Source: Qipengyuania sp. S6317L1 (lineage in GTDB: Bacteria > Pseudomonadota > Alphaproteobacteria > Sphingomonadales > Sphingomonadaceae). Taken from it: 64,000 bases of DNA. Position 1 is the stretch's first letter, and each line of letters starts with the position of its first letter. The translations under genes and the position numbers were made by a program. Location of the stretch: positions 1,006,501 through 1,070,500 of the forward strand of contig NZ_JALKAJ010000002.1 in NCBI RefSeq assembly GCF_023015615.1, in the 5' to 3' direction. The notes below the pieces were generated by a model, which did not search any database, was not told the DNA's origin, and was given only the letters and a program-made list of their open reading frames with translations. Positions 1 to 10,034 of the stretch are shown here, piece after piece.

Positions 1-1
1 T

Positions 2-2899
2 GAGGCGCGCTGGCGCGAGATTGATCTGTACCGCAAGCTCCGCGAGGCCCGCGCTGGCCGCGAGAAGTTCATCCTCCACGATGGCCCGCCCTATGCCAAT
101 GGCGATATGCATATCGGCCATGCGCTGAACCATATCCTGAAAGACATGGTCTGCCGCACGCAGAACCTGATGGGCAAAGACGCGCCCTATGTGCCGGGCT
201 GGGATTGCCACGGCCTTCCGATCGAGTGGAAGGTCGAAGAGCAATATCGCAAGAAAAAGAAGAATAAGGACGAGGTTCCGGCCAAGGAATTTCGCGCCGA
301 GTGCCGCGCCTACGCGCAGAAATGGGTCGACACCCAGCGCGAGCAGCTGAAGCGCCTTGGCATTATGGGCGATTGGGACAACCCCTACCTCACCATGGAT
401 TTTCAGGCCGAGGCGACGATTGTTGCCGAGCTTTGCAAGTTTGCCGAGGCTGGCAATCTCTATCGCGGGTCAAAGCCGATCATGTGGTCGCCGGTTGAGA
501 AAACTGCTCTGGCCGAGGCCGAGGTTGAGTATGAGGACCTGACCGACAGCCCGCAGATCGACGTGGCGTTTGAGATCATCGAGTCGGCGGTGCCGGAGCT
601 GGTCGGCGCGCATGCGGTGATCTGGACGACGACGCCGTGGACGATCCCGGTGAACCAGGCTTTGGCTTATGGGGCGGATGTTGAGTATGCGATTTTCTCG
701 CTCGTAGTCGACGTGGTTGGCTTAGCCGAAGGCAAGACTGGCGGCGAGATCGCGGGTGATGTGAACGAGGCAGAGAAGCGTTTGCACGATGCAGGCCTGC
801 CCTTTAACGGCAAGCGGCTTTTGATCGCAAAAGACCTTGTACCAAGCTTCCTGTCGCGTTTGAATGCGTTGGCTGCCATGGTCGATGTCAGTGACTTCGG
901 TGCGAAGAATGCTGTGTTCGAGATTTCGGGCGAATGGCTTGGCGAAGGTCGTTCCGCACCATTCGAGCGTATGCTTCATTCGGTTAAAGGCTCAGAGCTA
1001 GCAGGCACCAAAGCCCGCCACCCGATGCACCATCTCGGCGGATTTTACGCTACCCCGCGCCCCTTCCTCGAAGGCGAATTTGTCACCACCGAGAGCGGGA
1101 CCGGCCTTGTCCATATGTCGCCCGACCACGGCGAGGACGATTTCGACCTGTGCAAAGCTAACGGCCTCAACCCCGTCTTCGCCGTGATGGACGATGGCCG
1201 TTATCGCGATGATTGGCCGTGGCTGGGCGCAGATGACACAGACGACGAGGGCAAGGAACGCCGCCGCTCGGTCATCAACAAACCGTTCAACGCGCCCGAT
1301 GGGCCGATCTGCTCGGACCTTCGCGAAGCGGGCGCCCTGCTCAGTGCGTCTGCCGACTACGCGCACTCCTACCCGCACTCATGGCGCTCCAAAGCCAAAG
1401 TGATCTACCGCTGCACACCGCAATGGTTTGTGCCGATGGACAAGGACCTCGACGGCGGCGGCACGCTGCGCAGCCGCGCCATGTCGGAAATCGACCGGGT
1501 CGAGTTCATCCCTGAAAAAGGCCAGAACCGCCTCGGCTCCATGGTCGAGGGGCGGCCCGACTGGGTGCTCTCACGCCAACGCGCGTGGGGTGTGCCGATC
1601 ACGCTGTTCGTGCGCCCCGACGGTACCTATCTGCAAGACGCAGCGGTCAACGCGCGCGTTGTCGCAGCCGTCAAAGAAGAAGGCGTCGATGCCTGGGATG
1701 AAAGCCGCAAGACCGAGTTCCTCGGAGACCAGCACAATCCCGAAGAGTTCGAGATGGTCATGGACATCCTCGACGTGTGGTTCGATTCGGGCTGTACGCA
1801 TTCCTTCGTTCTCGAAAGCGGGCGCTGGCCCGACCTCCAATGGCCCGCCAACCTCTATCTCGAAGGCTCGGACCAACACCGCGGCTGGTTCCAGTCCTCG
1901 CTCCTGCAAAGCTGCGCCACTCGTGGCCGCGCGCCTTACGATCAGCTGCTCACCCACGGCTTCACGATGGATGCCAAGGGCAAGAAGATGTCGAAATCGC
2001 TCGGCAACACGGTCTCGCCCCTGCAGGTGATGGAGCAGACCGGCGCGGACATCATCCGCCTTTGGGCGCTGAGCGTCGATTTCACCGAAGATCACCGCAT
2101 TGGCGATGAAATCCTGAAAGGCGTGGGCGACCAATATCGCCGCCTTCGCAACACCTTCCGCTATCTGCTCGGCGCGCTCGATGGATATGTCGGCGATATG
2201 TCAGATAGCGGCGAAATTCCGGAGCTTGAACTCTACGTTCTCTCGCTGCTTTCCGAGCTTGACGGCAAGCTGAAAAAGGCCGCGACCGAATACGACTTTA
2301 ACACCTACACCCGCCTGCTGGTGGACTTCTGTAACGAGGACCTCAGCGCCTTCTTCTTCGATATTCGCAAGGACACGCTCTATTGCGATGGGGAGGATTC
2401 GACCACGCGCAATGCCTATCGCACGGTGCTCGACCTGCTGTTCCACGCGCTGGTGCGCTATGCCGCGCCGGTGCTGGTCTTTACGTCCGAGGAAGTGTGG
2501 CAAACCCGCTATCCCGAAGATGGCGAACAAGAGGGCAGCGTCCACCTTCTCGAATGGCCGAGCGTGCCGCAAGTGCCCGCTGACCGCGCCAAGTGGGAGC
2601 AATTGCGCGCCCTTCGCGAGCGTGTGACCGAGGCGATTGAGCCGCTGCGGCGCGAGAAGGTGATCCGTTCCAGCAATGAAGCGACCGTCACCGTGCCAGC
2701 CTCCGCAGTGCCAGAAGGCGTGAGCGACGAACAACTCGCCGAATTGTTCATCACCGGGACAGTGACCCGCGGCGATACGGACGAGGTGACAGTCACCAAA
2801 TCTTCTGACCACAAATGCGGCCGCTGCTGGCGCCTTCTTCCCGATGTTGCGGAAGACGGCGCGCTGTGTGGCCGGTGTGAAGGAGTGGTTGGTGAATAA
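2..2899 (+). CDS. ileS: Isoleucyl-tRNA synthetase, 5'-truncated by window edge
   Basis: Class I aminoacyl-tRNA synthetase that charges tRNA-Ile in the cytoplasm and edits misactivated valine. The frame is open from base 2, before the first ATG at 107, and already encodes conserved IleRS sequence ([10 protein letters not shown]), so the true start lies outside the window. The HIGH signature follows within about 10 residues. The CP1 editing domain with its TTTPWTIP and [15 protein letters not shown] blocks comes next, then KMSKS near 1985-2000. The C-terminal zinc module has two CxxC-type pairs (CGRC and CGRC). About 965 residues are present, close to the full family length. The stop overlaps the GTG start of lspA, a conserved bacterial ileS-lspA arrangement, so the genes are probably translationally coupled. 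Confidence 0.97.
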   Translation, partial: EARWREIDLYRKLREARAGREKFILHDGPPYANGDMHIGHALNHILKDMVCRTQNLMGKDAPYVPGWDCHGLPIEWKVEEQYRKKKKNKDEVPAKEFRAECRAYAQKWVDTQREQLKRLGIMGDWDNPYLTMDFQAEATIVAELCKFAEAGNLYRGSKPIMWSPVEKTALAEAEVEYEDLTDSPQIDVAFEIIESAVPELVGAHAVIWTTTPWTIPVNQALAYGADVEYAIFSLVVDVVGLAEGKTGGEIAGDVNEAEKRLHDAGLPFNGKRLLIAKDLVPSFLSRLNALAAMVDVSDFGAKNAVFEISGEWLGEGRSAPFERMLHSVKGSELAGTKARHPMHHLGGFYATPRPFLEGEFVTTESGTGLVHMSPDHGEDDFDLCKANGLNPVFAVMDDGRYRDDWPWLGADDTDDEGKERRRSVINKPFNAPDGPICSDLREAGALLSASADYAHSYPHSWRSKAKVIYRCTPQWFVPMDKDLDGGGTLRSRAMSEIDRVEFIPEKGQNRLGSMVEGRPDWVLSRQRAWGVPITLFVRPDGTYLQDAAVNARVVAAVKEEGVDAWDESRKTEFLGDQHNPEEFEMVMDILDVWFDSGCTHSFVLESGRWPDLQWPANLYLEGSDQHRGWFQSSLLQSCATRGRAPYDQLLTHGFTMDAKGKKMSKSLGNTVSPLQVMEQTGADIIRLWALSVDFTEDHRIGDEILKGVGDQYRRLRNTFRYLLGALDGYVGDMSDSGEIPELELYVLSLLSELDGKLKKAATEYDFNTYTRLLVDFCNEDLSAFFFDIRKDTLYCDGEDSTTRNAYRTVLDLLFHALVRYAAPVLVFTSEEVWQTRYPEDGEQEGSVHLLEWPSVPQVPADRAKWEQLRALRERVTEAIEPLRREKVIRSSNEATVTVPASAVPEGVSDEQLAELFITGTVTRGDTDEVTVTKSSDHKCGRCWRLLPDVAEDGALCGRCEGVVGE

Positions 2900-3422
2900 T
2901 CTGTTCACCCGTAACCGGCTGATCGGGCTAGGCTTTGCGGCCTTTGTCGCTGTCATCGACCAGATCATCAAGTGGTACGTGATCGGCCCGCTGAACCTGC
3001 GCAATGTGCGCAATATCGAGCTTTTGCCGTTCTTCGATCTCACCTATGTCGAGAACCGGGGCATCTCCCTTGGCATGCTTCAGGCGACCAATATGGAGAT
3101 GCGCTGGCTGCTTGTCGCGATGACCGCGCTGATCGGCCTCGTGGTCCTCGTCTGGATGATGCGCGAGAAGATTTTGGGCGATATTCTGGGCCTCGCGCTC
3201 ATTTTGGGCGGGGCGATTGGCAATATCTACGACCGCTATGTGTTCGGCTATGTGATCGACTATGCCGACTTTCACATCGGTAGCTTTAGGCCATTTCTTG
3301 TTTTCAACGTCGCGGATGCGGCTATCACCATTGGTGTTGTGATCATCCTTGCGCGCAGTCTGTTTGTGCGCGAAAAGGATGGTGAAGAGGGCGCTGAAAT
3401 CGCCCAAGCGGAGAATTCATAA
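2892..3422 (+). CDS. lspA: Lipoprotein signal peptidase II
   Basis: Inner-membrane aspartyl protease that removes signal peptides from diacylglyceryl-modified prolipoproteins. Four hydrophobic segments are visible. The two catalytic aspartates lie in [19 protein letters not shown] and [12 protein letters not shown], and the family ENRG motif (NxG type) sits after the first loop. I chose the GTG at 2892 because AAGGAG (2880-2885) sits 6 nt upstream. A longer reading from the ATG at 2844 lies within ileS and adds non-family residues. The resulting 176 residues match the usual family length. The gene overlaps ileS by 8 nt, and its TAA shares one base with the ATG of the next gene, itself a lipoprotein and therefore a possible substrate. 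Confidence 0.95.
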   Translation: MNNLFTRNRLIGLGFAAFVAVIDQIIKWYVIGPLNLRNVRNIELLPFFDLTYVENRGISLGMLQATNMEMRWLLVAMTALIGLVVLVWMMREKILGDILGLALILGGAIGNIYDRYVFGYVIDYADFHIGSFRPFLVFNVADAAITIGVVIILARSLFVREKDGEEGAEIAQAENS

Positions 3423-3832
3423 TGCGTAACGTCAAAACCGCCATTTTACTCGCATCGGGCGCGGCAATGCTTGCTGCTTGCGGGGGAAGCGGGATTTTTA
3501 ACCGTGACCGCCCCGATGAATTCGCCGTGCAGCGTCAGGCGCCGCTGGTGATCCCGCCTGACTTCACGCTCACCCCTCCTGCCCCCGGCGCGCCTCGCGC
3601 AGCCGAAGGAACCGCGCAGGAACAGGCGCTCGACGCGCTTTTCGGCGGGCCGGCACCACGCAGTAGCATTGAAACCAGCGCGCTCGACCGTGCAGGGGCA
3701 GCGGCTCCCAGCATCCGTTCGCTTGTCGGCGATGAGGGCACCAACACCGTCGCCAAAGGCCGCGTAACCCGCGACATCATCGCCGCTCCCGAAGGTGACG
3801 GTCAGAACGCTCGGACGGTTATACCTTCCTAA
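3422..3832 (+). CDS. DUF3035-type small lipoprotein
   Basis: A 136-residue probable outer-membrane or periplasmic lipoprotein. The N-terminus has a short basic region, a hydrophobic stretch and a lipobox ending LAAC around residue 20. The mature part has the PPDFTLTPPAPG proline-rich segment typical of DUF3035 proteins, which are common in alphaproteobacteria and of unknown function. The ATG overlaps the lspA stop by one base (TAATG), so it is the third gene of the ileS-lspA operon. The family assignment rests on the VIPPDF..PP pattern and this gene order. No enzymatic motif is visible. Confidence 0.8.
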   Translation: MRNVKTAILLASGAAMLAACGGSGIFNRDRPDEFAVQRQAPLVIPPDFTLTPPAPGAPRAAEGTAQEQALDALFGGPAPRSSIETSALDRAGAAAPSIRSLVGDEGTNTVAKGRVTRDIIAAPEGDGQNARTVIPS

Positions 3833-3838
3833 GTTTTT

Positions 3839-3928
3839 CGAAGGCGCATCCGCGCCTTCGTCCTCGGTGCTGTTCCCTGCGCTTCGCTTCGGGGCACCTG
3901 CGGGCGCCCGGTCGGGCTTGCGGTCACC
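3839..3928. repeat. Intergenic hairpin repeat, copy 1
   Basis: This block starts 7 nt after the lipoprotein stop. It opens with a perfect 9-bp hairpin (3839-3847 with 3852-3860, loop ATCC). It ends with a GC-rich block at 3896-3928 that recurs, with few changes, downstream of the LytTR regulator at 35004-35039 after a related hairpin. No T-run follows the hairpin, so it is not a standard intrinsic terminator. It probably belongs to a dispersed non-coding repeat family. The remaining bases to 4046 are GC-rich and hold no gene I can support. Confidence 0.5.
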
Positions 3929-4046
3929 AGGCGTGACTGTGCTCCGCGACTTCATTTCGACGTAGTGCTTGTTCGACGCAGCAGGCGTCGCAAGGGCGAC
4001 CGCCCGCCCGCAGCGGGGGCAGCTTGCCTGCCCGTCTAGCGAGGAC

Positions 4047-4066
4047 GCTCCCCCGGATGGGGGAGC
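4047..4066 (-). other. Hairpin downstream of purH
   Basis: A perfect 8-bp inverted repeat (GCTCCCCC and GGGGGAGC) with a 4-nt loop lies 10 nt beyond the purH stop codon. On the minus strand the loop reads ATCC, as in the nearby plus-strand hairpin. No U-run follows, so it may stabilise the mRNA 3' end or belong to the repeat element rather than act as an intrinsic terminator. Confidence 0.45.
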
Positions 4067-4076
4067 ACGAAACAAA

Positions 4077-5699
4077 CTAATGCCTGAAATGCCGCATGCC
4101 AGTGAAGACCATGGCAAGGCCCGCTTCATCTGCCGCCGCGATCACCTCTTCATCACGGATTGAACCGCCCGGTTGGATAACCGCGCTCGCGCCTGCTTCA
4201 GCCGCTGAAATGAGGCCGTCTGCAAACGGGAAGAAAGCGTCCGAGGCAACCGCGCTGCCCTTGGTGCGGGGTTCGCCCCATTCGTAGGTTTCCGCAGCCT
4301 CTGCCGCCTTGCTCGCCGCGATCCGCGCCGAATCGCGGCGGTTCATCTGGCCTGCGCCAATGCCAGCCGTGATCCCGTCCTTGGCATAAACAATCGCGTT
4401 CGACTTCACATGGCGCGCAACGGTCCATGCGAACAGGCAGTCCTTGAGTTCCTGGCTTGTCGGCTCGCGCTTGGTGACCACCTTGAGGTCTTCCATGGTG
4501 ACAGCGCCATTGTCGCGCCCCTGGATCAGCATCCCGCCCGCAATCGTCTTCATGAAAAAGCCGCCGCGCCGCGGATCGGGCAGAGTGCCACATTCAAGCA
4601 GGCGCAGGTTTTTCTTCTTCGCAAAGATTTCGCGCGCCTCCGCGCTCACTGAAGGCGCGATGACAACTTCGGTAAAGATGCTGGCAATCGCTTCAGCCGT
4701 TGCGCCATCAAGCTCGGTATTGACCGCAACGATCCCGCCAAAGGCCGAAACGCTGTCGCATTGCAGCGCGCCGTTCCACGCCTCGAGCAAAGTGCCCGCC
4801 TGCGCCACGCCGCATGGGTTGGCGTGCTTGACGATAACCACGGCAGGATCGCCACCTGCAAATTCCGCCGCCAGTTCAAGCGCCGCATCGGCATCGTTCA
4901 AATTGTTGTAGGACAGCGCCTTGCCCTGAAGCTGTTCGGCCTGTGGCACGCCGTTGGTGCCGGTGACTTGCGGCACGTAAATCGCAGCCGACTGATGCGG
5001 ATTCTCGCCATAACGCAGCGTGTCCGAACGTTTGAAGGCGAGCGGCATGGTGTCGGTGAACGGCGTCGCCTTCAGAGCCTCTGTCCCCAGTGGATTGGTG
5101 AAGGCATCGCCAAAGGCAAACCAGTTCGCAATCGCTGCGTCATAGGCGGCCGTGCGGGCATAGGCTTTGCCCGCCATGCGGATACGGAAAGCATCTGAGG
5201 TCGCGCCGTCATTGGCGTCCAGTTCTTCGAGCAATTCGGCGTAATCGCCGCTATCTGTCATGATAGTGACAAAGCCGTGGTTCTTGGCCGCCGAGCGCAC
5301 CATCGAAGGCCCGCCAATGTCGATGTTCTCGATGATCTCGGCCCGCTCTGCCCCTTTGGCGACGGTTGCCTCGAACGGGTAGAGATTGACCACGACAAGG
5401 TCGATCGCGCCGATTGCGTGCTCTTCCATGGAGGCGACGTGATCGTCATTGTCACGCAGCGCGAGAAGGCCGCCGTGAACCTTGGGGTGGAGCGTCTTGA
5501 CCCGCCCGTCCATCATCTCCGGAAAACCGGTGAGGTCGGACACATCCTTCACCTCAAGCCCTGCCTCGCGCAGCGTGCGCGCCGTGCCGCCGGTGCTTAC
5601 AAGCTCTACCCCGCGCGCGGTGAGCGCCTTGCCCAATTCTGCCAAGCCGCTTTTGTCGGACACCGAAAGAAGCGCCCGCTTGATCACCGTTGATGCCAT
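4077..5699 (-). CDS. purH: Bifunctional AICAR transformylase / IMP cyclohydrolase
   Basis: Catalyses the last two steps of de novo IMP synthesis: formylation of AICAR with 10-formyl-THF, then ring closure. The 540 residues match the family length. The N-terminal MGS-like cyclohydrolase domain has [15 protein letters not shown] and the [16 protein letters not shown] block. The C-terminal transformylase domain has [12 protein letters not shown], the VKHANPCG motif and the terminal [10 protein letters not shown] segment. The ATG at 5699 is followed directly by family sequence. The gene starts 7 nt after the heparinase-like gene ends, so it is likely cotranscribed with rpe and that gene. Confidence 0.97.
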   Translation of the reverse strand: MASTVIKRALLSVSDKSGLAELGKALTARGVELVSTGGTARTLREAGLEVKDVSDLTGFPEMMDGRVKTLHPKVHGGLLALRDNDDHVASMEEHAIGAIDLVVVNLYPFEATVAKGAERAEIIENIDIGGPSMVRSAAKNHGFVTIMTDSGDYAELLEELDANDGATSDAFRIRMAGKAYARTAAYDAAIANWFAFGDAFTNPLGTEALKATPFTDTMPLAFKRSDTLRYGENPHQSAAIYVPQVTGTNGVPQAEQLQGKALSYNNLNDADAALELAAEFAGGDPAVVIVKHANPCGVAQAGTLLEAWNGALQCDSVSAFGGIVAVNTELDGATAEAIASIFTEVVIAPSVSAEAREIFAKKKNLRLLECGTLPDPRRGGFFMKTIAGGMLIQGRDNGAVTMEDLKVVTKREPTSQELKDCLFAWTVARHVKSNAIVYAKDGITAGIGAGQMNRRDSARIAASKAAEAAETYEWGEPRTKGSAVASDAFFPFADGLISAAEAGASAVIQPGGSIRDEEVIAAADEAGLAMVFTGMRHFRH

Positions 5700-5706
5700 T
5701 TTTGGT

Positions 5707-7617
5707 CTATCCCATCTTCTTGAGGAGCCAGCCGAAGTGCGCTCCGCTGCGTGAGGCCAAGCCCTCTATCACCAATTGCTCGGTTGCGTGAGGGCGTCCT
5801 TCGCCATCCACCCACATGCTGTCATCGCGTGTCAGCTTGATCTCATCGCCGCCGGGCGCTTCGCCGCGCAAACGAAGCTGCCACAGCTTGCCATCGGGCA
5901 GGAGGAGGCTTGCGCCAAGGCCGTCTTCGCTGAGATGCGCCTCGACCCCTTTTCCAAGGTGGAAACGGATCGCAAAGCCGACCTTGCCGCGCTTACCCTT
6001 GCTCGAGGTGGGGACCAGCACATCTTCGCCAGCGATTTCGTTGCCGTCATTGGCGATGGTGAGAAGGCGTTCGTGTATCAGGCCAAAACGCTGGGCATAG
6101 CCATCGTGGCTTGCCTCGACCCGCACGCCCTCGCGCCGCTGCGAGCCAGAGCCAGTGCCGACAACGCGCCGCTCGACCTCGACCGTTTCGGCGCCCCGGC
6201 CAAGCTTGCCATGCAACTGCACGGCGGTTGAGTTGGCATCATCCAGAACGAGGGTGGAATGCGCGGCGCTTGCCCGCAGACCCTGACCGATGTGCGCAGG
6301 CACCAGCCCCCCTGCAAGCGCGGAGCCGCCGCAATTGACGATAACGCGCGATGCACCGTCGGACATTTCAAACGCGAGTGTCGAAGCACATCCGATGCGC
6401 GTGTGGCGCGCGCGCGGCGGTGGTCCTGCATCGAATTGCACCGTTGTCTGCGCCGCTCTGACGCGCTGATAGCCCCAGTGCTTTGGCTCATTGAGAGGCC
6501 GCGTGCGTACACCGCTTGCAACGATCAGGGCAGACACCCGATCAGCCGCAATCGCGCCATGTCCCTGCCAATTGCCAAGCGCGCCGTCCCCGTGACGCAG
6601 CGCAAGGAGCGGCGGCACCAATAGCTCACGCATCACCAGCAAGGCTTCGGGCGCGTCGCGGTTCACCGCTTCGTAGCAGGAGACCAGATCGGTCAGCACA
6701 CGGATCGCCTCCATCTGTGCCAACGGACAACGGCCAAGATTGCCGCCATCCTCGGCAACAAATTCACCCAGCGCCTTGATCAGCCCTGCCTCGCCATAAA
6801 GACGGCGCGGGCGGCCTTCGGGAAGAAGAAGGCCCGCCGCCGTCACCGCTGCCCAACCGGCGACCTGGCCAAGACCAGCGCCAGAACGCAAAGCCTTGCG
6901 GTCGAGCCAGTGCGCGGTGTCTTCCATCGCATCGAGAAGGCGCGGGCGCAGTTCGCCTGAAAGCAGCAAGGGTGCGTGAACAAGCCAGGCAAGGAGCCTG
7001 AGCCCTGTGTTTTCAAGGTCCCATGCCGCGCTGTTGAGCGAGGGGCGTGTGCGCGCCTCATGCGCTTTGAGCCAGGCGGTCGTTATGCGTTCTGCAACGC
7101 CTGTGCATTCCTCGCGCGGGGCGCAGGCTGCAAGGTCGGACAACCATGAGAAGGAATGGATTGATCGCTCAAGCCCCGGAGCAAGCCGCGTGCCCGGATT
7201 GAAATCCAGCGAACCGATGGGCTGTTTGACGCCGTGAACCTGAAAATACCCCGCCCTAAGCGCCATCCCCGCAGCGCGGTCGCCGGTGGTGGGGGTGATG
7301 ACGGTCGCCAAAAGCCGTTTTGCAGGGGCTTTGCGAAAGGGCGCAGACAGCGTGTGACCGGGCACACCCATCCGATAAGCCATCCGGATCAACGCCTCAC
7401 CCGGCCGCGCACGGGGCGCAATCACATCGCTCAGCGCAAGTGCGCGTGAATTGTCGATGGGTTCGGCGGGGAAAGGCGGGGGCGTCTCCTCCCGCTGCGC
7501 TTTGCGATGCAGCTCTTCACCTGCGCCAAGGCCAAGCGCGCCCTGATCGTCACCCGAGCGGCCATCCTCGACCTCAGTCAGATCGTCCGGCTCGCCCGCG
7601 CTGAAAAGCGTATCCAT
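5707..7617 (-). CDS. Heparinase II/III family protein
   Basis: A 636-residue protein with the layout of the heparinase II/III family found beside purH or rpe in sphingomonads. An N-terminal alpha/alpha-toroid half (about residues 60-390; motifs [43 protein letters not shown]) is followed by a beta-sandwich half. The family includes polysaccharide lyases, but no substrate can be read from the sequence, and many members near housekeeping genes are uncharacterised. No clear signal peptide is seen. The ATG at 7617 overlaps the rpe stop (TGATG); a GTG one codon upstream (7620) is equally possible. The likely operon is rpe, this gene, purH. Confidence 0.8.
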   Translation of the reverse strand: MDTLFSAGEPDDLTEVEDGRSGDDQGALGLGAGEELHRKAQREETPPPFPAEPIDNSRALALSDVIAPRARPGEALIRMAYRMGVPGHTLSAPFRKAPAKRLLATVITPTTGDRAAGMALRAGYFQVHGVKQPIGSLDFNPGTRLAPGLERSIHSFSWLSDLAACAPREECTGVAERITTAWLKAHEARTRPSLNSAAWDLENTGLRLLAWLVHAPLLLSGELRPRLLDAMEDTAHWLDRKALRSGAGLGQVAGWAAVTAAGLLLPEGRPRRLYGEAGLIKALGEFVAEDGGNLGRCPLAQMEAIRVLTDLVSCYEAVNRDAPEALLVMRELLVPPLLALRHGDGALGNWQGHGAIAADRVSALIVASGVRTRPLNEPKHWGYQRVRAAQTTVQFDAGPPPRARHTRIGCASTLAFEMSDGASRVIVNCGGSALAGGLVPAHIGQGLRASAAHSTLVLDDANSTAVQLHGKLGRGAETVEVERRVVGTGSGSQRREGVRVEASHDGYAQRFGLIHERLLTIANDGNEIAGEDVLVPTSSKGKRGKVGFAIRFHLGKGVEAHLSEDGLGASLLLPDGKLWQLRLRGEAPGGDEIKLTRDDSMWVDGEGRPHATEQLVIEGLASRSGAHFGWLLKKMG

Positions 7618-8279
7618 CACCCATCCCCCTTAAGCGCCTTGATATTTGCCGCATATTGCTCTGGCCCGCCTTTGAACGTGGCAGAACCTGCGACCAGCAC
7701 GTCGGCACCCGCCTCGACGCACAATCTGGCGGTGTCCGCGTTCACACCGCCATCAACTTCCAAATGAATATCGCGACCCGTTTCCTCGATCATGGCGCGG
7801 ATCCGCCGGACCTTCTCCAGCTGCGAATGGATGAAGCTCTGCCCGCCAAATCCGGGGTTCACACTCATCACCAGCACAAGGTCAACGAGGTCCATGAGGT
7901 TGTCGAGCGCCTCGACCGGCGTCCCCGGATTGAGCACCACACCCGCCTTCTTGCCCAGCGACCGGATCGCCTGCAAAGTGCGGTGCACGTGCGGGCCGGC
8001 CTCCGGATGGACCGTGATGATATCCGCGCCCGCCTCGGCAAATGCCTCAAGATAAGGGTCGACCGGCGCGATCATCAGGTGGACATCGAATGTCTTGTCC
8101 GAATGCGGGCGGAGCGCCTTCACCACATCGGGTCCGATTGTAATATTGGGCACATAATGGCCGTCCATTACGTCGATGTGGATCCAGTCCGCACCGGCCG
8201 CATCAACGCGCCGCACCTCTTCGCCAAGGTTGGCAAAGTCGGCAGAAAGGATACTGGGCGAAATAAGCGGCGTTGGCAT
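7617..8279 (-). CDS. rpe: Ribulose-phosphate 3-epimerase
   Basis: Interconverts ribulose 5-phosphate and xylulose 5-phosphate in the pentose phosphate or Calvin pathways. The 220 residues form a TIM barrel with [12 protein letters not shown] at the N-terminus, [12 protein letters not shown] with its metal ligands, [16 protein letters not shown] and the phosphate-binding EVDGGVN and VAGSATF motifs. The frame extends upstream to 8441 without a stop, but homologues begin near [11 protein letters not shown], so I place the start at 8279. The intergenic region to the divergent DUF2141 gene carries inverted repeats that may regulate both. Confidence 0.96.
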   Translation of the reverse strand: MPTPLISPSILSADFANLGEEVRRVDAAGADWIHIDVMDGHYVPNITIGPDVVKALRPHSDKTFDVHLMIAPVDPYLEAFAEAGADIITVHPEAGPHVHRTLQAIRSLGKKAGVVLNPGTPVEALDNLMDLVDLVLVMSVNPGFGGQSFIHSQLEKVRRIRAMIEETGRDIHLEVDGGVNADTARLCVEAGADVLVAGSATFKGGPEQYAANIKALKGDG

Positions 8280-8322
8280 GATCACGCTTTCAGGCAGGAG
8301 GGCGTGGGTCAAAAGGGTTAAT

Positions 8323-8363
8323 CCCCGCCTTACTCTGCCCGCGAATCGTGCAGCAAGGCGGGG
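8323..8363. other. 9-bp inverted repeat in rpe leader region
   Basis: CCCCGCCTT (8323-8331) is complementary to AAGGCGGGG (8355-8363), with a 23-nt loop. On the plus strand it is followed by a TTTTT run (8371-8375), but no plus-strand gene precedes it. It lies in the 5' leader of rpe, so it is more likely an mRNA leader structure or operator than a terminator. Confidence 0.4.
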
Positions 8364-8377
8364 TTCAAGGTTTTTCC

Positions 8378-8479
8378 CCGCTCTTTTGCACTGCGGTATC
8401 GCGCATCGCGCCGATAGCTTAACCCGAGGCAACACACTCAATTCAGGCGCAATTCAGCCCGCATCTTGCAAAAGAGCGG
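8378..8479. promoter_or_regulatory. Perfect 13-bp inverted repeat pair between rpe and DUF2141 gene
   Basis: CCGCTCTTTTGCA at 8378-8390 is the exact reverse complement of TGCAAAAGAGCGG at 8467-8479. The arms lie about 105 bp from the rpe start and 93 bp from the divergent DUF2141 start. The near symmetry suggests one operator per divergent promoter, or the termini of a short 102-bp mobile or repeat element. A TATAGATT sequence (8481-8488) next to the right arm could be a -10 element for the plus-strand gene. Confidence 0.45.
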
Positions 8480-8565
8480 TATAGATTCGCGCAAAGGCAG
8501 GGGTGGACCCTTGCAAAAAACCTGCAACAACACCGCAGCGCGCGCTCAACAAAGGGTTTGAATTG

Positions 8566-9093
8566 ATGGCGAAAATGAAAACGATTGCCGCCCTTGGCGG
8601 GGCTGCAACGCTGGCTGGAATGGCCGTGGCAGGGGCAAGTGCGCCTGCGTTTGCTCAGGCGAGCAGCGCAAGCGACTATCGCAATCCCGTGCCCAATGTG
8701 ATGCGCAATTGTGCGCCCGGCAATGGACCGGCGGTGCGGGTCACGATCAATGGCATCAGGGAAGCAAACGGAACCATCCGCGCACAGGTTTACAACGGCA
8801 CCAAGGCCGATTGGCTCACCTCGGGCAAATGGTTGAACCGCGTCGAGGTCCCGGCGCGCCGGGGCCGGATGACGGTCTGTCTGCCTGTTCCCGAAAGCGG
8901 CAATTACGCGGTCGCGGTGCGCCACGATGTGAACAATAACGACAAAACCGACCTTCGCACCGATGGCGGCGCAATGTCGAACAACCCCTCGATCAACATC
9001 TTCAATCTTGGCAAGCCGGGCATCGATAAAACCCGCTTCAGCGTTGGCGATGGGGTCAAATCCATCTCGATCACAATGAAATATATGACCTGA
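8566..9093 (+). CDS. Exported DUF2141 family protein
   Basis: A 175-residue secreted protein. The first 31 or so residues form a Sec signal peptide ending APAFA-QA. The mature region has the DUF2141 beta-sandwich pattern: V.V.INGIR..NGTIRAQVYN, the two-cysteine core, GNYAVAVRHDVNNNDKTDL and a C-terminal SITMKY strand. Proteins of this family are periplasmic or secreted and of unknown function. I chose the ATG at 8566 because it precedes a normal signal peptide; an in-frame GTG at 8503 would add 21 residues without family sequence. It is convergent with the Tam41-like gene, with only 8 bp between the stops. A second DUF2141 protein is at 26238. Confidence 0.8.
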   Translation: MAKMKTIAALGGAATLAGMAVAGASAPAFAQASSASDYRNPVPNVMRNCAPGNGPAVRVTINGIREANGTIRAQVYNGTKADWLTSGKWLNRVEVPARRGRMTVCLPVPESGNYAVAVRHDVNNNDKTDLRTDGGAMSNNPSINIFNLGKPGIDKTRFSVGDGVKSISITMKYMT

Positions 9094-9101
9094 TCGCGCC
9101 G

Positions 9102-10013
9102 TTAGCCTTTGGGTGTCCGGCGGTGCTTGCGCAGCTGCCATAACACCGAAGGCGCGGCGAGCAGCGGGTATTTCTCGCGAAACGGGGTGACTTCCACCGG
9201 CATGCCGGTGTGGCGCTCCACCTTCCATGCGGCATAGCGGGCGGCGCCTTCGAACGTGGTGCTTGCCTTGATCAACCGTGTGAAGTTGAGCGGCTTGCCC
9301 ATCGCCTCGCGCGCTTTCCACCATTTGAGGATTTGCGAACGCTCCCTTTGCGAAAGGCCCGGCGTGATGCGCCCGTTCGTGACCGTATAGGGAACGCCAC
9401 CCGCCGTGAGCGCAAGCGGCAAAAGCCCGTCGAAATGGTCAGCATTGACGCTCAGGATATCGTTTTCGCGGCCCGTCTTCTCAACCCGGAATTCGGCCTT
9501 GTAGGTCGCCCGAAAAAGCGCACGCCAATAGTCCTCGGCTGTCCCTGAAGGAGGGCCAAGCGCCACCGCGAGGCGCGCTGCGGTCTGCGCGGCGGTTGCG
9601 ATCGCCTCGATCACACGCCCGCGCGCCGCATCATCGGCGGCCCATACCAGTGCACTGGGCTGGACAAACCGCGCCCAGATCGTTGTGTCGAGCAATTCGC
9701 CAGAGGCGGCCTTGGCGAAGGTCGATAGCGCCATGGTCGCGATTTTTGCGCGTAACGGCGTGCCATCGGCGGCCTCGCGCTCCTGATAACTTACGCGCGG
9801 CCAGATGCGCTCGCGCTGATCGCCGGGCAGCAGGATATAGAAATCAAGCACCCCTTCAAGCGAGCCTGTGCGCAGGTTAGAGCCATAGAACAGCACCGCA
9901 CACGCGCCCGCTTCCACCGCCAGATGGCGCGCAAATTCGGCGACCGCCGGATCAACGCCGGCCTTGGCGCGCGCCTCGATCCGCTGATGCAGGGATTGTG
10001 TGTCGCTGGACAT
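9102..10013 (-). CDS. Tam41-like nucleotidyltransferase (candidate CDP-diacylglycerol synthase)
   Basis: A 303-residue soluble protein that I align by eye with the Tam41/Mmp37 family, the mitochondrial phosphatidate cytidylyltransferase. Matching blocks occur in order. AVLFYGSN (residues 39-46) matches the family FGYGSG. LDFYILLPGD (Asp57) matches the (I/V)D-F/I strand. A K.(A/G)...L..F/L...SGELLDTTIWARFVQPS block matches the WN..YLAGRLQKP segment. FRATYKAEFRVEKTGREND matches ALSYAGDIR..GGENPDKV. The C-terminal LIKASTTFEGAARYAAWKVER matches the ISKSS..QTIKGV..AG..K..KYAW region. AAGGA precedes the ATG at 10013; a GTG at 10031 is an alternative. It lies 21 nt behind a lipid kinase gene. The CTP:phosphatidate activity is an inference. 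Confidence 0.6.
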   Translation of the reverse strand: MSSDTQSLHQRIEARAKAGVDPAVAEFARHLAVEAGACAVLFYGSNLRTGSLEGVLDFYILLPGDQRERIWPRVSYQEREAADGTPLRAKIATMALSTFAKAASGELLDTTIWARFVQPSALVWAADDAARGRVIEAIATAAQTAARLAVALGPPSGTAEDYWRALFRATYKAEFRVEKTGRENDILSVNADHFDGLLPLALTAGGVPYTVTNGRITPGLSQRERSQILKWWKAREAMGKPLNFTRLIKASTTFEGAARYAAWKVERHTGMPVEVTPFREKYPLLAAPSVLWQLRKHRRTPKG

Positions 10014-10034
10014 TGTGCGCGGATCCTTCACGCC

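Noticed and set aside
3839-3860. Perfect hairpin after the DUF3035 gene as an intrinsic terminator
   Set aside because: No T-run follows on either strand, and a related hairpin recurs as part of a repeat.
8323-8375. Hairpin plus T-run as a plus-strand terminator
   Set aside because: No plus-strand gene ends upstream; it lies in the leader region of rpe.
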